NCBI GenBank assembly: GCA_950295325.1
Contig: OX485807.1
Coordinates: forward strand, 3,352,501-3,416,500
Length of the DNA stretch: 64,000 bases
From: Polytrichum commune
Lineage: Eukaryota; Streptophyta; Polytrichopsida; Polytrichales; Polytrichaceae
Direction: 5' to 3'
Under the pieces are notes generated by a model. That model did no database searches. It had not been told where the DNA came from and worked only from the letters and a program-made list of their open reading frames with translations. Shown here piece by piece: positions 36,701 through 47,161 of this stretch (position 1 is the stretch's first letter; each line of letters opens with the position of its first letter). Made by a program: the position numbers and the translations under genes.

Positions 36701-37987
36701 TTGCACCCACTTCTCTCATCCAGGCCTCCAAGCTCACGGACTCGCCATTGATCTTACTGATCGATGGCATCGACAAATTCACTCAAGATACTAATCAGGT
36801 GAGTGACCCCTTTCATGCCTTGCTTTCATAATTGTACCACATATTTGAAACTTGCCAGGATTTGGAGTGAAGAGTGCTCTTCATGTTGATCTGGTGGCAA
36901 AATTCGCAGACTTTCAGCGAGATTACGTCTGATGAATACTTTCAATTCATCAGCAAGTATGTGGTGGGCTTGGGCCCTTGGAAGGACACAATTGCGCCCC
37001 CTGATACCCACAACTATATTACCAAACCAACTGATTTCGTAACAAGGGCCCATGCTCATGATCTTCAGGTGAGCTTCCTGGCTCTCTTCTCAGGTGCGTG
37101 TGTGTAAATGTAAATACTGTCATAATCTGCAAGATCTCTTTCTAATATTGATGAGCCTCCTATGCCTTTCATTGCACAGTCTAGGGTGGCTTAAACCTGA
37201 GCCTTTACTTGGATCCCATAGGAACTGCAAGATTAAGCCACCTAAGGCCGGAATAGTGCTAGGATGGGAGACCTTCCTCGCACTTGATTTCCGGTGTGTC
37301 CTACCACCTATGGTCAACCCAATCGTAGTGGGGGTATCTGGGTGAACTATATATTTTCAATCAACCATGTGGGAACCTAGGGGTTTGCCCTAGGGGGAGA
37401 TAGGTGCATGCCTGTGCATGCCTGCTTGTCCACCCCCGTCCAAGGCTTTCACCTTTGAATGGAGGCAATAGACTTCAGGGACCCTCTAATTCTCATAATG
37501 CCCGTTTCAGGATTACACATAGACTTAGACCAACTCGAAAATGAAGCAACACCTTAATTCACGCCAGTGACAACATGAGAGTCTTTTTGTTTTTGTTTTT
37601 TTTTTCATTTAAATTTTTTTTGATAAATTTTGCGCAGTCTACGAGAGCATGATTTTTTTTGCTTATCTGTTTTGTGAGTTTAGCTACTGTTAAATACACA
37701 ATGGCACAGACAGATTTGCTGCAGTTTTCCACAATCATCACCTGTCTTCTCACTTTGTCACTTTCAGAAGAAGCTACCTTGATTCCTGCACTTTGAGATT
37801 TAATGCAATGATACTGCAGGTGCATCCCTACACATTTCGCAATGAATTTCAATATGTGCATTTTGACTTCCACCAAGATCCATATCAGGAATATGAGTAC
37901 TGGATGCACAAGATCTGCGTGGATGGTCTGTTCACAGATTTTGCTGGAACGCTCCACTTGTATCAAGAGTGGACATATCCCCATTGA
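33751..37987 (+). CDS. Glycerophosphodiester phosphodiesterase (GDPD), secreted, about 392 aa
   Basis: Inferred exons: 33751-33781, 34027-34259, 35104-35287, 35413-35487, 36347-36456, 36580-36798, 36910-37068 and 37820-37987 (TGA). Exons 2-8 are well supported by GT-AG signals, phase and similarity to plant GDPD5/GDPD6-type proteins. Exon 1 is a prediction: exon 2 has no in-frame ATG and a stop lies just upstream, while ATG 33751 followed by a GTGAGT donor joins in phase. A hydrophobic stretch (about 22-33) gives a signal peptide or anchor. The catalytic histidine lies in [16 protein letters not shown] (about 69-84), metal ligands in GADFIETD (about 94-101) and the second histidine in LICFHD (about 110-115). 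Conserved downstream blocks: [40 protein letters not shown] and [14 protein letters not shown]. The enzymes hydrolyse glycerophosphodiesters to glycerol-3-phosphate and an alcohol, often during phosphate starvation or at the cell wall. The MITE-like hairpin (intron 4) and 5S retroposon (intron 7) do not disturb coding. Confidence 0.9.
35661..35755. repeat. Hairpin (16 bp perfect stem) in GDPD intron 4
   Basis: CCTGCCACAGGCTGTA at 35661-35676 is the exact reverse complement of TACAGCCTGTGGCAGG at 35740-35755. The 63 nt between them includes a second short stem (CTACC / GGTAG). It may be a tiny MITE or a structured intronic RNA. No TSD seen. Confidence 0.65.
37184..37510 (+). mobile_element. 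5S-rRNA-derived retroposon, copy 1, in GDPD intron 7
   Basis: The head (37184 to about 37306) is a clear relative of 5S rRNA from its first nucleotide. It opens GGGTGGCTTAAACCTGAGCC, keeps GGATCCCATAGGAACT, AAGATTAAGCC (box A region) and GTGCTAGGATGGGAGACCT (box C region), and ends GGTGTGTCCTACC. A non-5S body follows (CTATGGTCAACCCAATCGTA, ACCATGTGGGAACCTAGGGG, TTCACCTTTGAATGGAGGCA) and is shared with 23546-23795. A head starting at the RNA 5' end favours a 5S-headed SINE. The main alternative is a solo LTR of a Cassandra-type TRIM, whose LTRs also carry 5S sequence. It is in the same orientation as the host gene. No TSD was identified. Confidence 0.75.
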
Positions 37988-40078
37988 GCCTATGACATTG
38001 TAATTCCAACCCACTGCAAATTTTACTCTACACGACATTTCTGTCAGAAGGCTGCCCAATCTTACAGTAGTCAGAAGAAACTTATGAAATTGGATCGCTC
38101 CTATCAAGCAAGGTATCCACTATTTCTAATACCTGGTTTGAGGAGTTGAGATACCTAAAGGTTCAATTGTACAACATCCAAATGTATCAAACATCAGAGA
38201 GCACTTGAATATGAAGGCTCTCCTGTATCATTTGAAGGACGTGAAGGTTATGAGGTTAGCAAACAGGTGGGATTTTTCAATCCGGTACTCTGTTTGTAGT
38301 GTTTAGGAATTGCAGGAGTACAAAAAAGCTGCCAGAGCCCTGAATGAAGTCAGGTTGCTCAGTGAGTTGTTCTAGTTGCTGATTCGTTTACCTAAGTTGC
38401 AGTTGATTTCTGTAGGATAGCACAGAAACCACATCGGGGCACAACATCAATCACTTCACTTAATTTGATTTTGGAGATTCATGCTTAAATTAGTAGAAAG
38501 GGCTCCACTGTGTAGCAAATTTTGCACAAATTTTTCACTTACATGTTGTAAGCATGGGAACATCCAGGACATACAAGCAGAACAAAGTGATAATCTCACC
38601 ACAAAATAACTCAAAACATAAGCTCAACTTATGATGCACCCACTGGTCCTAAAATTTGCAAGGCTCTTATCTTTGCAAAATAATGTAAAGTAATATGAAT
38701 ATATAAAATGGAGCTGTTTGAGAATTTCGGATCAAACTTGGGAGTTGTGATGGTGATCATAAAGTTCCAGGAGGTGGGACTGATGTACATCACCTTTACA
38801 ATAAAAGAAATTGCATGGCATGCAAGATCTTCTCAGTTGAAAAAAAATGGTTTCATAGCTTCAAGGTGAATGAGTCATCTCATGGGCTACTGTGGTGAGT
38901 GCCAGCTAAAGTATTTTGAACAGTAAAACGACAGAAATCTGAATCAACAACGCCACTGTCCTTGTTTCTTCAGCATCAATTAACTGTGCATTGCATGGTT
39001 TCAGTTATTCCTCATAGAAGCACCTATGGCAGACACTTTGAGCACTACAGTCCCTTATCTAACCCACAAAGTTATGGTGTGAGCACAACAACATTGGGAT
39101 CGCATGAATCAAAGCAAACCGAATTTATGTAGAAATGGTTTGACCCATGTTACACTAGTATTGCCTATAAGTCTAGGTTACCATTTGGAGTTACACGTCA
39201 CTATAACTTTTGACTAAGAGGATGGTTCTTTACCAAGTTATATCATGCTCCTTGATGTGCACACTACATTGTTTATGATAAATATTGTGGACTACACTAT
39301 ACATGAGGAAATCAACACTAAAAACACTCGAGATAATACTCGTGGTGGCACACTGTATTTCAATGCACAATATATAACATCGGAGGCCTATGTTGCAAGT
39401 CACATAATTCAATTGGATGGGAAATAATGTGCATTTCATAAATCCAATAAAGTGAGATCCAATTCATGCCATCCTACCTTGACGATTAAATTGAATCTAA
39501 AACTATAATATTTATTTTATTTTCCAAAATGGAGCTTAACTCTGTTGAAGTAATCATTTCCCCGAATCTTTCTTGTTAAGTGTCATTTTATAAAATAGAA
39601 TTTCCATGGGGTTTCCATGAAATTTGGGTATGCAGAGGGATTCATGCAAAGCAATTCCCTCAAGTATAAGGCTCCACGTTATTTTAATGTGTGATGGTAT
39701 ATATTGTGGGGCACACTATAGTGCACTAAAGGGTAAGTCATACTATAGGTATGCCCACATCATTTATTGTAAATAATGTAGCTATTTATGTTATATGGGC
39801 AAACAATGATATTGTCATTATAAAGCCATAGCAACATGGAACTCCAAATAATAACCTACACTAATGGGTGAAATCTATGTAGGTTGATAGGGGGGGTAAA
39901 AGTTGGGATTGGGTTTTGTTCTTAGGTGCGATGATGCAACATTGTGCCCTTCATAGTTAGCCATGTCACGGCTCCAAGTTTTTCTTAAAGTGCTTCCTCT
40001 CACTACCCTCCTTTGTACTTAATGTCGTCACTTTGCATCTGCCAACATTGTAGTTGTAATAATATTGAGTTTACATAT
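37988..40078. other. Intergenic downstream of the GDPD gene
   Basis: The 3' UTR presumably occupies the first few hundred bases. The rest is AT-rich without recognisable genes. A short motif around TATATTGTGG...CACACTATA recurs at about 39280 and 39695, perhaps parts of a foldback element. Confidence 0.4.
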
Positions 40079-40318
40079 GGGAGAGACAAAATTATCACAT
40101 ACAAGCATACCTCTCATTAATCCAACATAAAACCTTGAAATAATAGGCATCTTGGAGGTTATTTTCTTAAGGTAGTTTCACATTAGAATTAACTTCAAAG
40201 ACCCCAAATTAGTTTAGTCCAAGTCATTTAAGATGAATCAACCACAAACCTATAAGAAATCAAAATTACGTTGGATGGACGAGAAATACACTCGTATGCA
40301 ATAATTCCCTCTCTCCTC
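40079..40318 (+). mobile_element. Mutator-type MITE (family M), copy 3
   Basis: About 240 bp. Left TIR GGGAGAGACAAAATTATCAC then CATACAAGCATACCTCTCAT; right TIR GTTGGATGGACGAGAAATAC then CTCGTATGCAATAATTCCC. Internal CCAAGTCATTTAAGATGAAT is shared in inverted form with the other copies. No convincing TSD remains. Confidence 0.65.
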
Positions 40319-40354
40319 ACATTATATGCATCCGATTACCCAAATCTACTGTGA

Positions 40355-40357
40355 TGT

Positions 40358-40393
<36 letters not shown>
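40355..40393. repeat. (GT)n-(AT)n microsatellite
   Basis: About 10 GT dinucleotides followed directly by about 10 AT dinucleotides. Confidence 0.9.
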
Positions 40394-40721
40394 CTGCGAT
40401 AATTTGGACTGAGGAACAGTTTGGGTGGTTGAGAACACAATAACTCATGCTGAGTTTGTTAATTCAAGCACCCACTTGCCCACATGATAGACCACCAACT
40501 CATCATAAATTGGGGCTGAATCCCTTTAAATAGTTGGAAGCAACATTAACTAGAAATATTGAAATCCATATACTCAACTTTCCTAGATCTACATTATAAC
40601 CAATACGGTGGCTAACAATGGAGTCTCTTTTCAAGCATGACAAACTCCAACAAGACTATAATGATCCCATGGGAGTGAGCCTACCTGATTAAGGGATGCT
40701 AGCAGCATGTAAAGGGACCAG

Positions 40722-40903
40722 AATAGGTGTCAAAATTGGGTCTCTTACGAAACGAGACACTTTCTACCTCAAGTTTTATTTTTCTTATGAAATACCAAAT
40801 GATGACTTGCCTACAACTTTGATTTTGAACTACCACTCTAGGAAAATGAACCGGCTCATTGGTAACTAGCTTGTTGGATCTCCCCGTTGATTGGTTTTTA
40901 AAT
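40722..40903 (-). mobile_element. hAT-type MITE (family H), copy 7 (diverged)
   Basis: Reverse-orientation, diverged copy. It is recognisable from GAACCGGCTCATTGGTAACTA and TCTCCCCGTTGATTGG at its right end and from GTTTTATTTTTCTTATGAAA in the middle. Borders are approximate. Confidence 0.45.
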
Positions 40904-40974
40904 CCATGCAAGATGTCCAAACTCTAAAATCCAATAGACACTAATCAGGTGGAGTACAAGACATCAAAATAGTA

Positions 40975-41598
40975 CACTAAATATGATAGTTAGGGCCACT
41001 TCACACATGAGCCAAAAGCCGTGACCGGGCCCTCAGCGAAATGCTATTTCAATGAATTTCTATTCATAAGGGTCCTCACGCATGATAAAATAGAATAAAT
41101 TAACGGTTGTGAGTGTTGAGAGTCATGGTCTCCTGGTTTTGTGTTAGACCTATCTCCAAGAGGTGGTTTTTGGAGGTAGTCTAAGTGACCGTGAAACATG
41201 ATCCATTCGGTGTCGTGTAGGAATCCATGTACACTTTACATACATCTTGCATTCACATACTCTGTTGGTCCCTCAAACGTAGTGTGGGGCGAACTTGGAC
41301 CGGCTCCGCCTTTTCCGCCGATGGGGGTGCTTGAAGTGTAATATCACAGGCTCTCAGTCTCGTGTTCAGTCTCGTGTGTGAAGTGGCACATAGTGTCACT
41401 TACTACTTGGAGTTACTATGCTATATCATTTTACCATTAATGTAATGTTTTACCAAGTAAAGATGTTCATGTTCATTAATGTTCAAACAACCGATACAAC
41501 CTTTGTTGGAAAAAAAGAGAAGAAAAAGATATACACAATAAATAGTTACAGCATTGCGGAGTTCTATATAGGAAGTGATACCAAATACAATATTAGTG
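40975..41598 (+). mobile_element. Palindromic-end MITE (family P), copy 5, interrupted by a Tourist MITE
   Basis: The left end CACTAAATATGATAGT at 40975 is cut by the Tourist element at 40993-41389. The sequence resumes with TAGTGTCACTTACTACTTGG and ends with the family's right terminus CCAAATACAATATTAGTG at 41598. Without the insert the element is about 225 bp, shorter than its relatives, so it also carries an internal deletion. Confidence 0.65.
40993..41389 (+). mobile_element. Tourist-like MITE (family T1), copy 2, nested
   Basis: 397 bp starting GGGCCACTTCACACATGAG and ending CTCGTGTGTGAAGTGGCAC (one TIR substitution). Flanks are TTA on the left and ATA on the right, an eroded TWA duplication. 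About 100 bp near the left end is deleted compared with the 499 bp copies, and TCAGTCTCGTGT is duplicated near the right end. It is inserted in the left palindrome of a family P element. Confidence 0.82.
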
Positions 41599-42376
41599 TA
41601 GTGTATGAATTTCTTTATTATATTGTATGCCACGGTGGGTGACTGTGCCCTATGGATGAGCCCTATCCAACAAACACATAGACGAGGATGATGTGGATAT
41701 TCTGTCAAAAGCCAGGAATTTTCCGATGCTTTCTAGAGTGAGATTTTACCCTCCCAACACAATCTTATCTCCTTATTGGAAACTTGAGTTGGCAGGAACA
41801 AATAATGTTCCCCATATGTAGCCTCAACACATGTGAAGATTGCTGTAAACCCTGGCTCCTGCAGCTCTAGACTTTTCAAGTTTTGTTTCAAACTGAACGA
41901 TGTTTTAAACTTCTCTTGACTTTGCACTAACCTTCATTAAAGACATTAAGAGATTCCATTCACCATGTACCGTAGTGCGTCTCCAGTGCTCTAATCTCCA
42001 ATGTTAAAACACTCTACCTTGACACATGTTGTGGGAGACTTCAGTCAGGTAGTAATTAACAAAGAGATTTTAAACCCTCCCACCCATGTGAAGAATGTTG
42101 CAAGCCATGGATTTTGTAGCCATGTCTCAAATTGAATGAAAATTTCAACATGTCATGGCTTTACATGGAACTTTTTCAAAGACGTTAAAAGTATGTATTC
42201 ACCTCATAGATTCCAATCATTGGGTAATGAGTCCCTTGTGCTATCTCTAGTGTCAATGCACTCTACCTTGATACTTGAGTTGGGCATAAAACACATAAAT
42301 TTTAAACCCTCCCCCCCCCCCTCCCATGTAAACAATATTGTAAATCACAAAAGCATCCCTCATTATGTCGACATGA

Positions 42377-42379
<3 letters not shown>

Positions 42380-42429
<50 letters not shown>
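42380..42429. repeat. (CT)n microsatellite, about 25 units
   Basis: Uninterrupted CT dinucleotides over 50 bp inside the tandem array. The serine/leucine and arginine/glutamate runs in ORFs crossing it are artefacts. Confidence 0.95.
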
Positions 42430-42433
<4 letters not shown>

Positions 42434-42702
42434 GCCACATTAAATTATGGTGGAGGCTTGTAGCAATATTGACGTGCAGATTGTTTGTCAAATTTGGATA
42501 TAATAATAAAAAGTGAAACTCTTGACAAATTGAGTAAACCTCTTACAAAGTTTGGAATGATTAATAGGCTCTACACCAATGTTAGACACCACATGGTACT
42601 GAACCATGAGTTAACTAATCATGGTCAAGGAAGTTATCACACTCCACGATTTAGGGTTTCCATGACCTAAGGCAGCTACTGCACCTTGCTAACAACTACT
42701 TA

Positions 42703-43235
42703 GGGCCGCTTTACACTTAGAGGCCGGGCCAATTCGTTGTGTAAGAGGCTTGAAATCCTCATTTGTGATTGGTCAAAAGGCTCAAATCGGCCCCAACCCC
42801 TTTACATCTAGAGGCTGGGCCGATTTGGTGGTATGATTTTTTAAATTAAAAAATGTATGTTATGACACGGCCCGAGCTCGTTGAATTGGGTGCACCCAAA
42901 ATGGAAGGCCAATTCTTGGCCTAGAGGCCAATGTCATATTCCACTAAAAAAATCTTCTTAAATAAAGTATAATTTTTTTAAGTGAACTAGATCCATTGGA
43001 TTATGTGGAATCTAAAGGCTCTATCTTAGATTATGCTACATCCGTTGGATTAGGCTAATTTTTTTGAATCAGCTTGGCTTCTTGGCCCGAGGGCCTTTAC
43101 ATATGGGAAAATTGGCCCCCGGTATAATCTTATTATAATGTGTAGTAGAGGCCAGCCTCCAACCCAAAAAAGGCTGAAATTTTGTGCAATCGGCCTCAAG
43201 GGAAATTGGCCTGGCCTCTAGGTGTAAAGCGGCCC
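42703..43235 (+). mobile_element. Tourist-like MITE (family T2), TSD TTA
   Basis: 533 bp with TIRs of about 32 bp: GGGCCGCTTTACACTTAGAG at the left and CTCTAGGTGTAAAGCGGCCC at the right, one mismatch in the first 20. TTA flanks both sides (42700-42702, 43236-43238). A further direct copy of the left TIR (CCCTTTACATCTAGAGGCTG) lies inside at about 42799. TIR and TSD fit PIF/Harbinger. The first seven bases match family T1, but the interior differs. Confidence 0.88.
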
Positions 43236-43238
43236 TTA

Positions 43239-44160
43239 AACCCTAAACACCTCCATGTGAAGACTCTTTTACATGCTTGAAGGAGAGCCTGCTTGGCTTA
43301 GTTTATTCATTGAGGCTCAGTAGATACATACTAAGTGTGGAAGCGCGTGGTGTTTGGTGTACAAGAGGTTCTTACCATTCATGGAAGTTACATGATATGG
43401 CAAAAGAGCACATTTGTATACTCAATATTTATTGTTGAGTGTAATTGTTTGTAACCTCTCAATGAACTTGATAGGTCAAATAAATGTGTGACATGGATTG
43501 CAATTAAGCTTAGCTCAAGACATATGACGCACACCTTTCTAACACAAAATGGTGTGTTTGGGTTGGCATAGGTGTAAATGAGGTTGGCTCTTCACATTTT
43601 GAACACCAACAATAGTGCATTGCTCATATTTGAATGATCTTTTACTCTTGAAATATTACATTAGTGAAATTTATGACATTGCTTTGACTAGTGATTTGAT
43701 GTATACATAAATTCTAGAATAGTTGTTGAGACATTGATATCTTCTAGCAAATAGCATGTATGTAAGCCTACATATCATATCATTGCTTTACTACTCGGTT
43801 GTAACAATAATCATTGAGCATAGTATAGTCATGTGTTGGATTATCTTTTAAACATAGTTGCCATAAGAGATGGACATTTGATACCAAGGTATGTATCATA
43901 ACATTATAGTACTTTATTTTATACCTTTATGCCAACCCTTGCCACTAAAATTTGATTTGACAGCAAAAGAAATATAGCAGGGTATTGAACTACTTCCTTG
44001 TTGAAATTCCAATCAACTTTTAGTTGTATTCATAATTACAATATTGGATGCTATGTTTAGTGATGCAATAGACTTGTGATGAAAGAAAATCCCACCCACC
44101 CACCCTTGCTTCATTTGATGAAGAATAAAAAGGAAAAGGCTTCTAAAAAAAGGAGGATCA
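43239..44160. other. Intergenic within the tandem-array region
   Basis: No gene or shared repeat recognised. Confidence 0.35.
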
Positions 44161-44986
44161 AGCTTCGAGTTTGAAAAGCTTTGAAAAAATCCCTCTCTAT
44201 GTGTGCATGTTTCATAATCCCAAACCTTCCACCCATTTGATGTATGCCACAAACCATGAATTATGCAACTTTGAACATCCATGTTTCAAAGATGATGGTT
44301 CCAACTTCTCATGCGTTTCTATGAAATTTTACTGTGACATTAAAATTTTCTATTCACCTCACAGATTACATCATCATATTGTGGGTCATTGGTGCTATGA
44401 TCTTTAGTGCCAAATGCAGTCTACCTTGACATCCACTATTGGAGGCTTGCCATCGGGGAAACACATTATCCATATACCATAGACCCACATGAAGAATGTT
44501 GTAATTTAAGGATCATGTAACTTTGGGCATCCATGTTTCAAATTGAATGAGGGTTTCAACTTCAAGTTTTCATGAGTTTTCACAATACTTTACAAAAGGC
44601 CTTAAGAGATTTCATCCACCTCGTAGATTCCATCCACCAAGTTATGCATCTTTGGTGCTATCTCCAGTGTCAATGCACTCTACCTTGACATTCAAATGTT
44701 GGAGATTTGAGGTGGGCAAAAACACATAAACCCTAAACCTCCGCCCATGTGAAGGATGTTGCAAACCATGGATCATGCAACTCTAGACATCCATGTTTCA
44801 AAAGTGGATGAAGGCTTCAAATTCTCATATGTTTCCATGGAACTTCATCAAAAGTTTTAAAAGATGTCATCCACCTCAAAGACTCCATCCATTAGATTGT
44901 GGGGCTCTAGTGACGTGTCAAGTGTCAACTACGCTCTACATTGGCACCCACTATTGAAGACTTGAGTTGGGCAAAAACACATAAGG

Positions 44987-45330
44987 TAGACAACCCATAT
45001 TCAGTTAAGTTTCCTTATTGAGACACATATATTTGAGTGATACGTGGGTTAAGTGTGTCTCCAAGAACGTATACTAAAAAGACATGTGTTTTAAAAAAAT
45101 CAAATTACATGGTACGATAACCATTCTAGACACAGTAGTCCGCATAAGTGGAGGGACTTATATGACCTTTATTAAGCACGAGAATATTCACTTTAATATG
45201 GAATAAGATATTCATACAAGTTCCCAAAACTCACTAGGAAAGCGGCTACAGCCTTGATCTGTAATCCTCACTGTGTTTCATAACCTAGGTGGTGTGGCCT
45301 AGTTGGAAAATGTAACCATTTAAGGATCAT
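44987..45330 (+). repeat. Dispersed repeat (family D), copy 2
   Basis: Shares GGTAGACAACCCATATTCAG, ACGATAACCATTCTAGAC, AAGCACGAGAATATTCACTT and GCGGCTACAGCCTTGATCTG with the copies at 15009 and 58045. It is inserted between units of the 250 bp array. Confidence 0.6.
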
Positions 45331-45601
45331 CTACTTTAAACCCTAAAACCTCCAATCATGTGAAGAATGCTGCAACCCATGGATCCTGCATCTCTGGAGA
45401 CTGGACACCCATGTTTTAAAAGTGAACAAGTGTTTCAACTTCTCATGGCTTTCCATGGAACTTTATCATGAAAGACATTAAGTTACCATCACATAAAGGC
45501 ATGTTAGATGCCTGTTTTTAGTAGCCGGACAAAGGCGGGGTGGATTGCTAATTAGCACACAAGTTGCTCATGCCAGGGTCGAAGACATGTGAGGCAATTG
45601 G

Positions 45602-45829
45602 CAATGAATGGGGAGAACCAACTGCTAGTTACACATGAACCGGTTGCGTTCGAGAAATAACCAGTTGGAAGCTCGAGACTTCAGGAAAATTACCCATCAT
45701 TTTAGAGGAATCTATGGAATCTACCTCACATTAATAAAGAAAAAATTGAAAGATCACAACATGTAACTGGTTGGTCATGGAAACACTAGGATTTTGACCT
45801 ATTATGTCCAAAATCTTCCCGGACAATGG
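45602..45829 (+). mobile_element. hAT-type MITE (family H), copy 8
   Basis: 228 bp starting CAATGAATGGGGAGAACC and ending TCCCGGACAATG. The flanking 8-mers GCAATTGG and GTTGTTGG agree at five positions, a weak remnant of a TSD. All internal landmarks are present. It lies 30 bp from a Mutator-type MITE. Confidence 0.75.
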
Positions 45830-45861
45830 TTGTTGGCATGCTTGTCGATCCCAAATGGCAA

Positions 45862-46109
45862 GGAGAGAGGGAATTATGGTACACGAGCATACCATCTCTC
45901 ATCCATATGACATAAAAACTTGAAACCTCGTATATTTGTTACCAATTCATCTCAAGTGACGTCAAGTACTAGACTTGTTTGGGGTCTTTGAAGCTGATTC
46001 CGATGTCAAATCAACTTTAGAAATTAATCCCATACTATTTCAAGACTTTTATGTTCAATGAATGAGAGGTATGCTACTACTCTCACTTATACACGATGAT
46101 TCTCTCTCC
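45862..46109 (+). mobile_element. Mutator-type MITE (family M), copy 4, with 11 bp direct flanks
   Basis: 248 bp beginning GGAGAGAGGGAATTATGG and ending GATTCTCTCTCC, with a longer TIR containing GAGCATACCATCTCTCATCC and its inverse. The flanks CCAAATGGCAA (45851-45861) and CCAAGTGGCAA (46110-46120) match at 10 of 11 positions. Long TIRs starting with G and duplications of about 9-11 bp point to Mutator-like elements. Internal CTCAAGTGACGTCAAG and TTTGGGGTCTTTGAAG are shared with the other copies. Confidence 0.75.
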
Positions 46110-46481
46110 CCAAGTGGCAAGACCCATTTCTTTCACATTTGTTTCACTTTATAAGTAATGAACCTACCGGCAGCCGCGGCAGCTATAATGTAGTTCATTA
46201 CATTCCAAAGGATCCTTTTATAAGGCCACCCAAGCCCATCTTGCTGCTAATTAAGAGTCAAAGTGGCCAGTATTTCTGGGCCGAGATCAAGAGAGGCAAC
46301 CAAGTTTTTTGAAATCGGCTAAGAAAAGCGTCGAATTTCCAAATCAGCTTATGCAAACCATGGCCCATGTCTATATATTCATGGGGCTATATAGAACATT
46401 CAAAGCCACATGATGATATATTTTTGTCTCTCATTGACAAGTACTAAATTGCAAACAACACTGAGGTTTTATCCACTGATT

Positions 46482-46612
46482 CAGTGTCAGAGGAGATTTT
46501 TGGGCATAATCGGTTGAGATCATAGTGCCTCCAAGATCAACTGTTACAATTTTGACATCTTTCGTTTTCCTTTATGAAATTGGAGGAATATTCTGTAAAT
46601 TCCTTGAAATGG
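46482..46612 (-). mobile_element. hAT-type MITE (family H), copy 9 (truncated)
   Basis: Starts CAGTGTCAGAGGAGATTTTT with TGGGCATAATCGGTTGAGAT, then continues to ATTCTGTAAATTCCTTG where similarity stops. The far half is missing. Confidence 0.6.
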
Positions 46613-46659
46613 ATACAAGGATGTCAAGAATGGGATGAAATGGCTCGGGTTTAAGGTAA

Positions 46660-47158
46660 GGGCCACTTCACACACGAGCCAAGAGCCGTGACCGTGAAAT
46701 TGTGAGAGCCCAAAAGAAAGTGTCTAAAGGCCGTCCCACGACACCTTCAAAATCATCTAGTGTGGTCACAAATCCTCAAGTGTAGTGTGAAGTCATATGT
46801 GATCGGGCCCTCAACCAAATGTTATTTCAATAAATTTCTATTCATGTGGGTCTTCGCACATGATAAAGTAGAATAAATTAATGGTTGTGAGCCTTCGGAG
46901 TGCCATGGTCGCCCGGTTTTGTGTTAGACCTACCTCCAAGAGGTGGTTTTTGAAAATAGTCCAAGTGACCACGAAACATGATCCATTTGATGCCATGTAA
47001 GAATCCATTTAGACTTTACATCCATCTTGCATTCACCTACTCTATTGGTCCCTCAAGGGTAGTGTGAAGCGAACTTGGACCAGCTCCGCCTTTTTCACCA
47101 ATGGGAGTGCTTGAAGTGTAATAGTCACGGGCTCTTAGTCTTGTGTGTAAGGTGACCC
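46660..47158 (+). mobile_element. Tourist-like MITE (family T1), copy 3, TSD TAA
   Basis: 499 bp, starting GGGCCACTTCACACACGAGC and ending CTTGTGTGTAAGGTGACCC, flanked by TAA at 46657-46659 and 47159-47161. Same length as copy 1 and highly similar throughout. Confidence 0.88.
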
Positions 47159-47161
47159 TAA

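Larger units (their letters stand above)
41730..45500 (+). repeat. Degenerate tandem array, unit about 250-260 bp, interrupted by insertions
   Basis: The repeated unit reads, in order: AAACCCTMMACC, CCATGTGAAGAATGTTGCAA, CCATGGATCATGCAACT, ATCCATGTTTCAAA, CATGGAACTT, CCACCTCATAGATTCCATCC, GTGTCAATGCACTCTACCTT and GACTTGAGTTGGGCAAAAAC. Unit landmarks are seen near 41831, 42072, 42304 (truncated), 44222, 44479, 44728 and 45338. A CT microsatellite (42380), a Tourist MITE (42703-43235) and a family D repeat (44987) interrupt the array. Short ORFs inside differ between units, so it looks like satellite or duplicated non-coding DNA. Confidence 0.75.

Noticed and set aside
37559-38107. 182-codon minus ORF
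   Set aside because: Antisense to the conserved last GDPD exon; the plus strand explains the sequence.
42253-42516. ORFs containing long Ser-Leu or Arg-Glu runs
   Set aside because: Translations of the CT microsatellite.
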